DNA from: Phycisphaerae bacterium
GTDB lineage: Bacteria > Planctomycetota > Phycisphaerae > Sedimentisphaerales > SG8-4
Reading direction: 5' to 3'
Length of the DNA stretch: 40,787 nt
Assembly: GCA_030603035.1 (NCBI GenBank)
Contig: JAUVYQ010000004.1
Location: 1-40,787, forward strand
Below the pieces are notes generated by a model. That model made no database searches and was not told where the DNA came from. It worked only from the letters and a program-made list of their open reading frames with translations. Below are positions 33,768 through 40,787 of the stretch, in pieces. Within the stretch, counting starts at the first letter, position 1; each line of letters opens with the position of its first letter. A program made the position numbers and the translations under genes.

Positions 33768-33825
33768 TCTGCCCTCTGTCATCTGTCATCTGTCATCTGC
33801 TCTCTGCCATCTGTCCTCTGTTTTT
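33768..33825. repeat. CTGTCATCTGTC tandem repeat, partly encoding the NfeD tail
   Basis: About five units of TCTGTCATCTG/TCTGCCATCTG type run from the four-helix-bundle gene start into the 3' end of the nfeD gene, where they encode the last 13 residues (QRTDGREQMTDDR). A related AGTCAGATGTCAGA lies on the other side at about 33385-33398. Confidence 0.75.
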
Positions 33826-35347
33826 TGACTACAACTCTGTTGCCGTGAATCTCGATTATCTCAACATTAGTGCCTTTGTCAAGGAATTCGGCTTCAGCAA
33901 CAACATCGACTATTGCATCGCTGAATTCTGCCTTTCCTGTCGGCCGCAGTGTCGAAATTACCTCGCCGAGGTCGCCTATATTTACGCTTACGGTTTTACT
34001 CTCAGGCGGAAGGGTCATACTGACCTCAAATTCAGTGCCCTGCTTTGCTCCGGTCGGCACAAGTATCAGTCCGCTGAGGAACTGCAATTTAGGCAGATAT
34101 TTTGCCAGCAGCCACGCCAGAACAACAAATCCTACAAACCCCAGCGATAATCCCAAAACTCCCCTTGTGAATATTTGCCAATCAACCGGTGTTTCGGGCC
34201 ACGGTAATGTATCCGGCGGGTTCTTGATGAGCATACCGAATAAGCCGGCCAATATGCATGTTATCCCTAAAAAGCCTGCTATGCCGAAGCCGGGCAATAT
34301 GAAGATTTCAACCATCAGCAGCAGCACTCCCACAAAAAATAACGCCACCTCTACCCAGTTTGCCAGTCCGATGAGGTATTTGCTGCCGATTATAATCGCA
34401 AAGCATATAACCGCTACGAGTCCCGGCAGCCCGACGCCCGGCGTGTTAAATTCAATATAAACACCCAACAAGGCCAGCATAATAAGTGCCGCCATTACTG
34501 CCGGAGAATTTAGCCATCGCACCATCTCCTCCGACCAATTCGTTCGCAGCACCATCGGCGGTTCGGAAAAAGTCACCCCGTCACGCTTGGCCAAAAACCT
34601 AAGTGCACCACCCCTGCTTTTGACCACAGCCCTTGCCACACCATATTCAAAAGCTTCAGAGGCCGTCAGCGTTAAGAGCTCCTCACCACTGACAATCCGC
34701 TTTTTGTTCTCCACATCATACTTATTCGGGTCTTTCGGCAATTCGTGACCTTCAAAAAATTCGTACTCTCCACTGTCGGTGTTCTTGACCCTGTAAACCT
34801 CTCTTCGCTGTGTCACCATCGCCTTAAGCAATAGTACCGGGTAATTATTGGCCTCGGCCGAATTGCCAAAAGCCGTCCGAGTGTCGGTTTCAATCTTCTC
34901 GCGCTCCGTGCCTTCGAGCTTCCCTCCCAGCATAATCGGTGCGCAGTCCCCTATCCTGGTTTTATCTTTCATTATGATATCTTCGCACGCGACACTTATC
35001 AGGGCCCCTGCTGATATCGCCTTCTTTGACACGTATGCGACTGTCTTTGCCTGAGGATTGATCTCATGCATCAAGTATTCCCATATATTGTACGCCGCCA
35101 GAAGGTCTCCGCCGAACGTGTCAATTTCATAAATCAGGTATTCTATTCCTTCATCGAGAGCAATTTGAGTCCTGCGTTCAATAGATTCGTAAAGCCCCCT
35201 GTCAACCATGTCCTCGCAGATAATTACCGCTGCTTTTACGGTTGGCGAATCTGTGGGTGGCTCGTTCGGCTCGGCCGCCATAGCCGGGGCCTCGAACAAC
35301 AACAGGCACGCTAAAACAATCGCTATTTCTCGAACCGGATTCTTCAT
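33779..35347 (-). CDS. nfeD: NfeD-family membrane-bound serine protease (full-length type)
   Basis: This 522-residue protein has a signal sequence (residues 1-24, ending PAMA), a ClpP-class protease domain with IDTFGG (75-80) and the nucleophile Ser112 in KAISAGALISVA, four to five membrane helices (about 290-430) and a C-terminal NfeD/OB-like domain (LGEVISTLRPTGKAEFSD, VEIIEIHGNRVVV). Homologues cleave hydrophobic stretches of membrane proteins such as stomatins. It is first in the operon with the short NfeD and FloA, and probably works with FloA. The final residues come from a tandem repeat. The stop TGA at 33779 overlaps the repeat next to the four-helix-bundle gene. Confidence 0.93.
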   Translation of the reverse strand: MKNPVREIAIVLACLLLFEAPAMAAEPNEPPTDSPTVKAAVIICEDMVDRGLYESIERRTQIALDEGIEYLIYEIDTFGGDLLAAYNIWEYLMHEINPQAKTVAYVSKKAISAGALISVACEDIIMKDKTRIGDCAPIMLGGKLEGTEREKIETDTRTAFGNSAEANNYPVLLLKAMVTQRREVYRVKNTDSGEYEFFEGHELPKDPNKYDVENKKRIVSGEELLTLTASEAFEYGVARAVVKSRGGALRFLAKRDGVTFSEPPMVLRTNWSEEMVRWLNSPAVMAALIMLALLGVYIEFNTPGVGLPGLVAVICFAIIIGSKYLIGLANWVEVALFFVGVLLLMVEIFILPGFGIAGFLGITCILAGLFGMLIKNPPDTLPWPETPVDWQIFTRGVLGLSLGFVGFVVLAWLLAKYLPKLQFLSGLILVPTGAKQGTEFEVSMTLPPESKTVSVNIGDLGEVISTLRPTGKAEFSDAIVDVVAEAEFLDKGTNVEIIEIHGNRVVVKKQRTDGREQMTDDR

Positions 35348-35479
35348 ATTAAGAATTTTACCTTAACATCGCCAGGTTAGCAATACCCAATTAGACCGGA
35401 TATTTCAAACTTTTTTTAGTGGTTTGCAGATAAACTTATTAAAAATAGGGCTATCGACGAACATCTTTCAAGCGGCCGC

Positions 35480-36724
35480 TCACCAGAATAGCCATTTCGC
35501 AATGATGTAGAACAGTACGGTTAATCCCGCGGAGACCGGAATAGTGACGAGCCAGGACGTAAAGATTGACGCTACGACTTTGCGGTTAATAGCGGTGATA
35601 CCACGCGCCAGCCCCACCCCAATTATTGCACCTATGAGTGTATGGGTGGTGGATATAGGCAGCCCCAGCTTCGAACAAGTCAGCACTGTTACCATTGTGC
35701 TCAGGTCAGCGGCCACACCACGCGAAGGCGTTATCTTAGTTACTTTCGTCCCCACCAGACGCATCACCCGATAACCGAACGTGGCCAGGCCAACAGCGAT
35801 GCCAAGGCCGCCAAGGACTAAAAACCATATATTCACGGGGACCTCGCCGGGGACGGTATTGTTCTTGACGATTTCAACTACTGCGGCCAGCGGCCCGATG
35901 GCATTGGCCACATCGTTAGCACCGTGCGCAAACGCTACCGTACAAGACGTTATAATTACCAACACCGCGAAAATCTTCTCCACCGCAACGAGCTGCTGCT
36001 CGAATGGCAATTCGCCATTGTAATTGCGATTTCTTCTGATAAACAGTCTCGAAATCCCAGCGGCGATAAGCCCGCCTATAATGCTAAGGGTAATAGCTTC
36101 CGACCCTTTCAAATCCAGGTGAATGTTCTTCAGACCCTTATAGATTATCGCTATAATCAGTATGGCAAAGGTAAAAAAAACGCAAACCGGAACACCTTTA
36201 CGCGCCGCCACCACGGGCTTTTCAACCGCCAGTATGTAACGCGAGATTAGTTTGAATATGGCAAAGGCCATTATCCCCCCGGCGAGCGGCGAGATGAACC
36301 AACTGGCCACAATCTGACCCAGTTTGCCCCAATGAATATGCCCTAAACCGGCCTGCAGAATTCCAAACCCGATGATGGCCCCGACGATGGAATGTGTGGT
36401 CGAGACCGGCATGCCGAAGTATGACGCCAGATTCAGCCACAGTGCTGCAGCCAGCATCGCACATACCATACCGTGAGCGAGCATACGCGGGTCGTGCGTG
36501 AAGGCCTGGGTGTCTATTATGCCCTGCCGAACGGTATCCGTAACGTGGCTGCCGACAAGAACGGCCCCGCAAAAATTGCAGATGCCCGCCAGAACCACCG
36601 CCCAGAATATGGTAAGGGCCTTAGACCCGACCGCATCGGCCATGGAATTCGCCACATCATTGGCGCCGATATTCCAGGCCATGTAGAAACCAACTATAAT
36701 CGCTATGACAACGAGCACTTCCAT
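35480..36724 (-). CDS. PiT-family inorganic phosphate transporter
   Basis: This 414-residue, 10-to-12-helix membrane protein has the duplicated PiT signature: GANDVANSMADAVGSK (from residue 20) and HGANDVANAIGPLAAVVE (about 265), with PVSTTHSIVGAIIGFG and PISTTHTLIGAIIGVG after each. It imports inorganic phosphate, driven by protons or Na. The DUF47 gene lies just upstream in the same direction, the classical pit-DUF47 pair. A GGAGG lies 17 bases before the ATG. The upstream gene's TAG is in frame with this ATG, so readthrough would fuse the two. Confidence 0.95.
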   Translation of the reverse strand: MEVLVVIAIIVGFYMAWNIGANDVANSMADAVGSKALTIFWAVVLAGICNFCGAVLVGSHVTDTVRQGIIDTQAFTHDPRMLAHGMVCAMLAAALWLNLASYFGMPVSTTHSIVGAIIGFGILQAGLGHIHWGKLGQIVASWFISPLAGGIMAFAIFKLISRYILAVEKPVVAARKGVPVCVFFTFAILIIAIIYKGLKNIHLDLKGSEAITLSIIGGLIAAGISRLFIRRNRNYNGELPFEQQLVAVEKIFAVLVIITSCTVAFAHGANDVANAIGPLAAVVEIVKNNTVPGEVPVNIWFLVLGGLGIAVGLATFGYRVMRLVGTKVTKITPSRGVAADLSTMVTVLTCSKLGLPISTTHTLIGAIIGVGLARGITAINRKVVASIFTSWLVTIPVSAGLTVLFYIIAKWLFW

Positions 36725-36754
36725 TGGGACAGTGTTCCTCCGCTCCAGAGCCGA

Positions 36755-37429
36755 CTATTTCTTGCGAATGATGAGGCGAAGATATTTAGCCGTCTTCTCG
36801 GAATTATTCGCCACCGCGCTTAGCGTCTCACAGTACTTATCGAGAAAGAGAATCGTGATGGGGTCGAGCTTGTTTTCCATCTCGTAGAAGTGGCGCGCAA
36901 ATTTTCTCTCCATCCTATCGGCTTTCCATTCTTCCTCCCCGATTTTTTCGACCGCTTTGAGGACATCTTCGGCCTCTTGCCCGCTAAAAGCAGTTCCGGC
37001 AAGTGTGGAAAGCTGCTCCGCTATGTTCATTAATTGTTCGCTGACGCTAATGACCTGCTCGACGAATGCCAGAAAGTCGGCTTTGAGCTCATCTGGAAGT
37101 TTGGTCTTGCGAAGAAGCAGCACGACGGCAAAATCCTCCGCTGCATCCGCCACGTCATCCTGATAGGCCAGGAACCGGCTTAATTCCGGCCGCCCTACCG
37201 ATAGAAAGTACATCTTCGTAATCTCATCGCGCAGTGCCGTTTTAATCTGGTCCGCCTCGTGCTCGGTCTTCGACATCAGGTTGTGTAATTCTTCGATTTT
37301 CTCATAGTCTTGCTCTAACAGTGCATTCGCCAGAGGACGCAGAAGCTTAACGCACTCATGCACCTTTTTCGAGTGCTCATGCAGTTTCACGAATGGTGAT
37401 GGAGCGAAAAACCTATCTATAATTCCCAT
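36755..37429 (-). CDS. DUF47 (PhoU-like) phosphate-transport accessory protein
   Basis: This 224-residue helical protein has the TIGR00153/DUF47 pattern: FFAPSPFVKLHEHSKKVHEC, MSKTEHEADQIKTALRDEI, and FLAYQDDVADAAEDFAVVLL with the acidic metal-binding motifs of PhoU-like folds. It probably regulates the PiT transporter encoded next. ATG 37429 follows AAAGGAG; the in-frame start at 37474 adds 15 unlikely residues. The stop TAG lies 31 bases before the PiT start. Confidence 0.93.
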   Translation of the reverse strand: MGIIDRFFAPSPFVKLHEHSKKVHECVKLLRPLANALLEQDYEKIEELHNLMSKTEHEADQIKTALRDEITKMYFLSVGRPELSRFLAYQDDVADAAEDFAVVLLLRKTKLPDELKADFLAFVEQVISVSEQLMNIAEQLSTLAGTAFSGQEAEDVLKAVEKIGEEEWKADRMERKFARHFYEMENKLDPITILFLDKYCETLSAVANNSEKTAKYLRLIIRKK

Positions 37430-37588
37430 TGTTCTCTCCTTTAACAAAGAGGGGTTAATATTAGCCGGAACCACATAATTGATTCCTGGAAAAATTGATA
37501 ATTGATAGTTGGAAAATAATCAATAGAAATCTCGGGCGTCTTTACCCGATGTCTGATTCCCGATGTCGTTTCGGAAAATAATCAATAA

Positions 37589-38701
37589 TCAATACGCCAG
37601 TCTGCATAAAATCTCTATCCCCTCCCGAATTTTATCGTCGCTGGTTGCGTAGCTTATCCTGAAATGTGTATCTTTTTCACTGAATACATTGCCCGGGATA
37701 ACAAGTACGTTGTTGGCAATCGCCTTTTCTACAAATTCTGTTCCTGAGCCACCTGGTGCCTTAACAAATGCGTAAAACGCCCCGCCCGGCTTGATGAACT
37801 CGAACTTGTCCTTCAGTCCCTCATAAAGAAGGTCTCTTTTTTTCCTGTACGCATCGACCGAATCGCTGACGTCATATTTCAGAGCGGCAATAGCTGCTTT
37901 TTGCAAAGGTGTGGGCGCGCAGACAAAGGTGTACTGCTGTATTTTCGTCATCTCCTCGACCACGTCCCTTAAAGACTCGTGAGCCGCCGCATAGCCCAGC
38001 CTCCAGCCGGTTATCGCGTAACTCTTGCTGAAGCCCCGCAGCAAAAGCGTTCTATCGTAATGATGAGCTATGCTCGGACAATCGCCGTCGTAGCAGAATC
38101 TCTCGTATATCTCATCGGTCATAACAAGTATATCTTTTTCCGCCGCCGCCTCGGCAAGTGCCTTTATCTGCTGCTCTGAATATACCGCGCCGGTCGGATT
38201 GCACGGCGAATTGAGTATAATCAGCTTGGTTTTGGCGGTTATCGCCTCGGCAATCTTCTCCACAGGCAGCTCAAAATCCGGATAGCTGTCAACAAAGACG
38301 CATTTTCCGCCCAACAGATTGACCAGATGCTTATACATTACAAAGTACGGGTCAGGTATAATTACTTCATCGCCGGGATTGATAAGCGTCATAAATGCTA
38401 ATAGCAGCCCCCCACTCACCCCGCTCGTTACCAGCACCGCCGGCCTCTCCCAACCAATCTCTTTTGTTACTAATTCACTAATCTTCTCTCTTAAAAGAGA
38501 GTCCCCTGCTGTTTGTGAATACTTATTTAGGCCGTCCTTAATCGCCTTTATCGCTTCTTCTTTTAGCGCATCCGGCACATCGAAGTCCGGCTGGCCTATC
38601 GAAAAATTCACCGGGTCTTTCAGCTCTGCCGCCAGCGCAAAAACCTTCCGTATCCCACTCGCGTCAATAAGTTTTGTTCTGTCCGCGATAATCTCTTTCA
38701 T
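37589..38701 (-). CDS. PLP-dependent class I/II aminotransferase
   Basis: This 370-residue protein has the fold-type I aminotransferase signature: NFSIGQPDFDVP, YSQTAGDSLLREKISE, LNSPCNPTGAVYS (Asn168), VMTDEIYERF (Asp196, Tyr199) and RGFSKSYAITGWRLGYAA with Lys226 binding PLP. ISYATSDDKIREGIE carries the carboxylate-binding Arg near the C-terminus. It resembles aspartate or aromatic/alanine transaminases; the substrate is open. It stands alone with repeats on both sides. A TTGATAATTGATAGTTGG-type repeat follows downstream (37495-37515). Confidence 0.92.
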   Translation of the reverse strand: MKEIIADRTKLIDASGIRKVFALAAELKDPVNFSIGQPDFDVPDALKEEAIKAIKDGLNKYSQTAGDSLLREKISELVTKEIGWERPAVLVTSGVSGGLLLAFMTLINPGDEVIIPDPYFVMYKHLVNLLGGKCVFVDSYPDFELPVEKIAEAITAKTKLIILNSPCNPTGAVYSEQQIKALAEAAAEKDILVMTDEIYERFCYDGDCPSIAHHYDRTLLLRGFSKSYAITGWRLGYAAAHESLRDVVEEMTKIQQYTFVCAPTPLQKAAIAALKYDVSDSVDAYRKKRDLLYEGLKDKFEFIKPGGAFYAFVKAPGGSGTEFVEKAIANNVLVIPGNVFSEKDTHFRISYATSDDKIREGIEILCRLAY

Positions 38702-38961
38702 TTGGCTCTAACTAATTCACTAATCTCTAATTCTCTAATTAACTTATCTTTTCTGCCGCGTATAATAATCACATCCCTAAAGTAATCAATGAAAAAATCA
38801 TTCCGTGTTTAGCCGTCGCCGGTACGGCGACGCCCCACACAACGTGAATATGTCATCCTGAGCGAAGCAAAGGATCTGGCAACCGAATTGAATGAACCTC
38901 TCCATGTGTCATTCCCGCGAAATCGAAGATCCGGCCTTTAGACGGAGCGGGAATCCAGTCT
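38702..38961. repeat. Repeat cluster between aminotransferase and small genes
   Basis: CTAATTCACTAATCTCTAAT repeats (about 38707-38740), the GTCGCCGGTACGGCGAC hairpin (38815-38831), GTCATCCTGAGCGAAGCAAA (about 38851-38870), and TCATTCCCGCGAAATCGAAG with GGAGCGGGAATCC (about 38909-38955) lie in line. No gene is supported. Confidence 0.75.
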
Positions 38962-38962
38962 T

Positions 38963-39121
38963 TCATTCGTCACTCACCGTCAACATCACCTTGCGCACGG
39001 AGAAACAATCATCCCCTGAAAAAAGCAAATAGCAGGTTCTGCTGTCGGTGCTCATCCACTTGGTCGCAAAACTGCTCGTCTCGCCCGGCCCAACGTCCCA
39101 TTTCTCCGCTTGTCTTCTCAT
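38963..39121 (-). CDS. Small protein of unknown function (about 52 aa)
   Basis: ATG 39121 (minus strand, with GGAGAG a few bases upstream) opens a frame of about 52 codons: MRRQAEKWDVGPGETSSFAT, then KWMSTDSRTCYLLFSGDDC and a tail with VRKVMLT. The exact stop, near 38962-38965, is uncertain by a base. The composition is protein-like, with Trp, Cys and Asp, and not repeat-derived. No family was recognised. It lies 97 bases downstream of the small basic protein gene on the same strand. Confidence 0.55.
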   Translation of the reverse strand: MRRQAEKWDVGPGETSSFATKWMSTDSRTCYLLFSGDDCFSVRKVMLTVSDE

Positions 39122-39217
39122 TTTCTCTCCTCTGAAATTTTAGTGCGCATAGAACGAGCCGCAATCCCGACACATCGGGAAAGCGGCATAGTGAACACTT
39201 TTCGAGATGTGTTGCTT

Positions 39218-39469
39218 TTAACCTTCCTTTTCTTCAGATTCCACCGCTTCAGCCGTTGCTTCAGGTGCAGCTTCTTTAGCGACTTCTTCCTTTGCTGCTT
39301 TTCGGCCAACGTGACTCTTGCGATGGGCGACCTTCGGCAGCCCCAGCAGAGAGTCTTCCTCAGACCATCGCTCTTCGCCTTTTAGCTGCTCGATACGCTC
39401 GGCACGCGTCAGAACGTTTCGGTGCCTCCGCAACGCGCTTTTGATTTTCAGAGAACGGTCAATAGACAT
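39218..39469 (-). CDS. Small basic protein of PVC-superphylum type
   Basis: This 83-residue protein has the small-basic-protein pattern MSIDRSLKIKSALRRHRNVL, RAERIEQLKGEERW, SEEDSLLGLPKVAHRKSHVG, found in Planctomycetes, Verrucomicrobia and Chlamydiae and thought to be ribosome- or rRNA-associated. The C-terminal 30 residues are a low-complexity Ala/Glu/Lys tail (KEEVAKEAAPEATAEAVESE) that most relatives lack. AGGAGAG precedes ATG 39469 (a TTG one codon earlier is unlikely). This is the best lineage marker in the window. It lies 18 bases after the next gene upstream, so they are likely cotranscribed. Confidence 0.88.
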   Translation of the reverse strand: MSIDRSLKIKSALRRHRNVLTRAERIEQLKGEERWSEEDSLLGLPKVAHRKSHVGRKAAKEEVAKEAAPEATAEAVESEEKEG

Positions 39470-39487
39470 CAATATCTCTCCTGAAAA

Positions 39488-40222
39488 CTAATCATCAAAC
39501 TTCATACCGTATGCATCTTTAAAAAAGTGTGGTGCAAAAGTTTCATAGGCCGGCGGCGCTTTATATTGAGCACCATACTCGATTATCTTCTGTTTGGCAA
39601 CGTATCCATCTGTCCCTTCTCTTCCAGGGTTCTCATATTTTTCCTTGGTGACCAGATAATACGTCTCACCAATTCTTCTTATTTCTGTTTCTATGTCGAA
39701 CCGGGCAAAATACTGCTGTACCGGTTCTAAGTGAGCTCTGATCTGATACTCTTGTATCACAATTCGATTATTGCCTTTCGACTTGACCGCTTCGACTTTT
39801 TCGCCACCTGGCGATATCTTTTCGCCTTTATCAGTGATTTGGCCCCGCCCTGTCGGTTCTTTCTGACCTGGCGGTGTGTCAAGATTATTTTTTTGTATTT
39901 TTACGGCCGAATCGGCTATGCGTTGGTAATATTGACCGAGCCGAAAGACCAGAAGAACCAGAAGAATAATGCCCAGAAGGAATGCAATTGCAATCTGATA
40001 TGGCATTGACATCTCAATCCTGCCGGCATTAAATTGCACAATTCTCGGCCTTCTCGGCCATTGTGCCGCCCTTTCAGGCACTGCCACAGAAGGTTCTGGC
40101 GTTGGCTCATCCTTGTCGGCCTTCTCCGGACGCGGTTGCTCTAACCTCTTGCTATAGCGCGACTTAAGCCGACCCTCGCCAATCACCTCATACAGAGACT
40201 TTTTTTTACGATTACGTGCCAT
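39488..40222 (-). CDS. Single-pass membrane protein of unknown function
   Basis: This 244-residue protein has a basic cytoplasmic head (MARNRKKKSLYEVIGEGRLK), a Pro/Glu linker, one membrane helix (about residues 73-95, with IAIAFLLGIILLVLLVFRLG) and a roughly 150-residue outer part. The outer domain has a Gly/Lys-rich linker, then IVIQEYQIRAHLEPVQQYFA, TEIRRIGETYYLVTKEKY and YGAQYKAPPAYETFAPHFF, a compact alpha/beta domain that vaguely recalls SPOR domains. No family is certain. ATG 40222 is preferred over a TTG at 40228. It is upstream of the small basic protein gene. Confidence 0.78.
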   Translation of the reverse strand: MARNRKKKSLYEVIGEGRLKSRYSKRLEQPRPEKADKDEPTPEPSVAVPERAAQWPRRPRIVQFNAGRIEMSMPYQIAIAFLLGIILLVLLVFRLGQYYQRIADSAVKIQKNNLDTPPGQKEPTGRGQITDKGEKISPGGEKVEAVKSKGNNRIVIQEYQIRAHLEPVQQYFARFDIETEIRRIGETYYLVTKEKYENPGREGTDGYVAKQKIIEYGAQYKAPPAYETFAPHFFKDAYGMKFDD

Positions 40223-40787
40223 AGCCAAATCAGCTTAATTTTACAAAATATTTAGCAGGTACCTATTCTATCGGCACCAGTCTAAATAACAAGCCAGCAA
40301 TCAATTAAAAATTATCTAATGTTTTTACAATATTTCAATTTGAATTTCAACAGGAAACTCCCATATTCATACGGGAAAAATTTCTGCCGGACGATGGCGG
40401 CAGGTTGATGGGTCAGGTAATTTAGGGGGTTTGGGTAAGAGAAAAATTGGGTTTGATTGGGTTTGAATCTCGTATCTCGTATTGCGTATTGCGTATCGCG
40501 CTGGGGGATTGGGTTTGATTGGGTTTGTTTTGGGTTTGTTTTCACCAAGTGTCCAATTGGATTTATTTTCATAATCCATTGTTTTAACAGCACTTACGTT
40601 CATTTGGGCATCCAGCAAATTGGGTTTGTTTTGCATAAAAAGGTGCGATTTGTAGAGCGTTCTCGACAGATGTAGAGTGCCGAGACTGGCGAAATCCGAA
40701 ATCCTAAGCACGAAATTCGAAACAATATCAAAATCTAAATGACCCAAATTCAAAACCTTGTTTTTGCGCACTTTTGCCTTTTCACTT
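40223..40787. repeat. Intergenic region with dispersed repeat, copy 2
   Basis: 40223-40437 is AT-rich and holds the upstream region of the membrane-protein gene. 40438-40680 repeats 18940-19262 with one 111-bp-type unit (core CCAAGTGTCCAATTGG at 40545) and the same CGTATTG-type start and CGACAGATGTAG end. The last 100 bases contain short AAATTCGAAA-type repeats. The minus-strand open frames read LLDAQMNV...NWTLGENKPKTN as in copy 1. Confidence 0.8.

Overview
The window looks like chromosomal DNA of an uncultured planctomycete, most likely class Phycisphaerae. This is inferred, not proven. The basis is: a small basic protein of the Planctomycetes-Verrucomicrobia-Chlamydiae type; a floA/nfeD membrane operon; several Tat-exported sugar isomerase/oxidoreductase proteins; and intergenic space crowded with short palindromic and tandem repeats, including a long dispersed repeat present twice. 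No rRNA, tRNA, CRISPR array or transposase was found.

Region by region. 1-137 is the tail of an unknown gene. 807-4237 is a plus-strand sugar-metabolism operon (TIM-barrel isomerase/epimerase, Gfo/Idh/MocA dehydrogenase, phosphomannose-isomerase-like cupin), followed by a broken Tat-exported glycosidase-like gene (4364-6264). 6294-9999 is a minus-strand cluster of envelope proteins: a Tat-lipoprotein sugar isomerase interrupted by TAG, a Tat-exported aldo/keto reductase, a tetraheme cytochrome c lipoprotein and a hydroxypyruvate-isomerase-like Tat lipoprotein. Together these suggest sugar oxidation or isomerisation outside the cytoplasm, linked to a cytoplasmic finishing pathway. 10252-15538 holds a DUF72 protein, a 25-residue lysine-rich peptide, a DksA/TraR-like protein, a TetR regulator with two palindromic operators, a coiled-coil lipoprotein fused to a methyltransferase, a DUF2062 membrane protein, a ParB-like protein and an ankyrin relic. 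15600-18817 encodes a PflX-like radical SAM enzyme, SixA and a D-Ala-D-Ala carboxypeptidase.

18818-22276 is a gene-poor, repeat-rich island with two isolated genes, one unknown and one TIR/SEFIR, and two possible small RNAs. 22277-26110 encodes a GT-C glycosyltransferase and two CNNM/CBS proteins. 26299-30521 is a signalling block: histidine kinase, conserved small protein, DJ-1/PfpI protein, a truncated response regulator and a TPR protein. 31106-35347 is the nfeD-nfeD-floA operon, interrupted by a decayed four-helix-bundle (23S IVS-type) gene. 35480-37429 is phosphate transport (PiT plus its DUF47 partner). The window ends with an aminotransferase, three small or conserved proteins and the second copy of the dispersed repeat.

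The most striking pattern is that four genes (near 4541, 9280, 28486, 33642) are each cut by an in-frame stop with intact family sequence on both sides. In three of them the stop fits a C-to-T change of a Gln or Arg codon. Normal genes here also end in TAG and TGA, so this looks like recent decay or base error rather than a changed genetic code.
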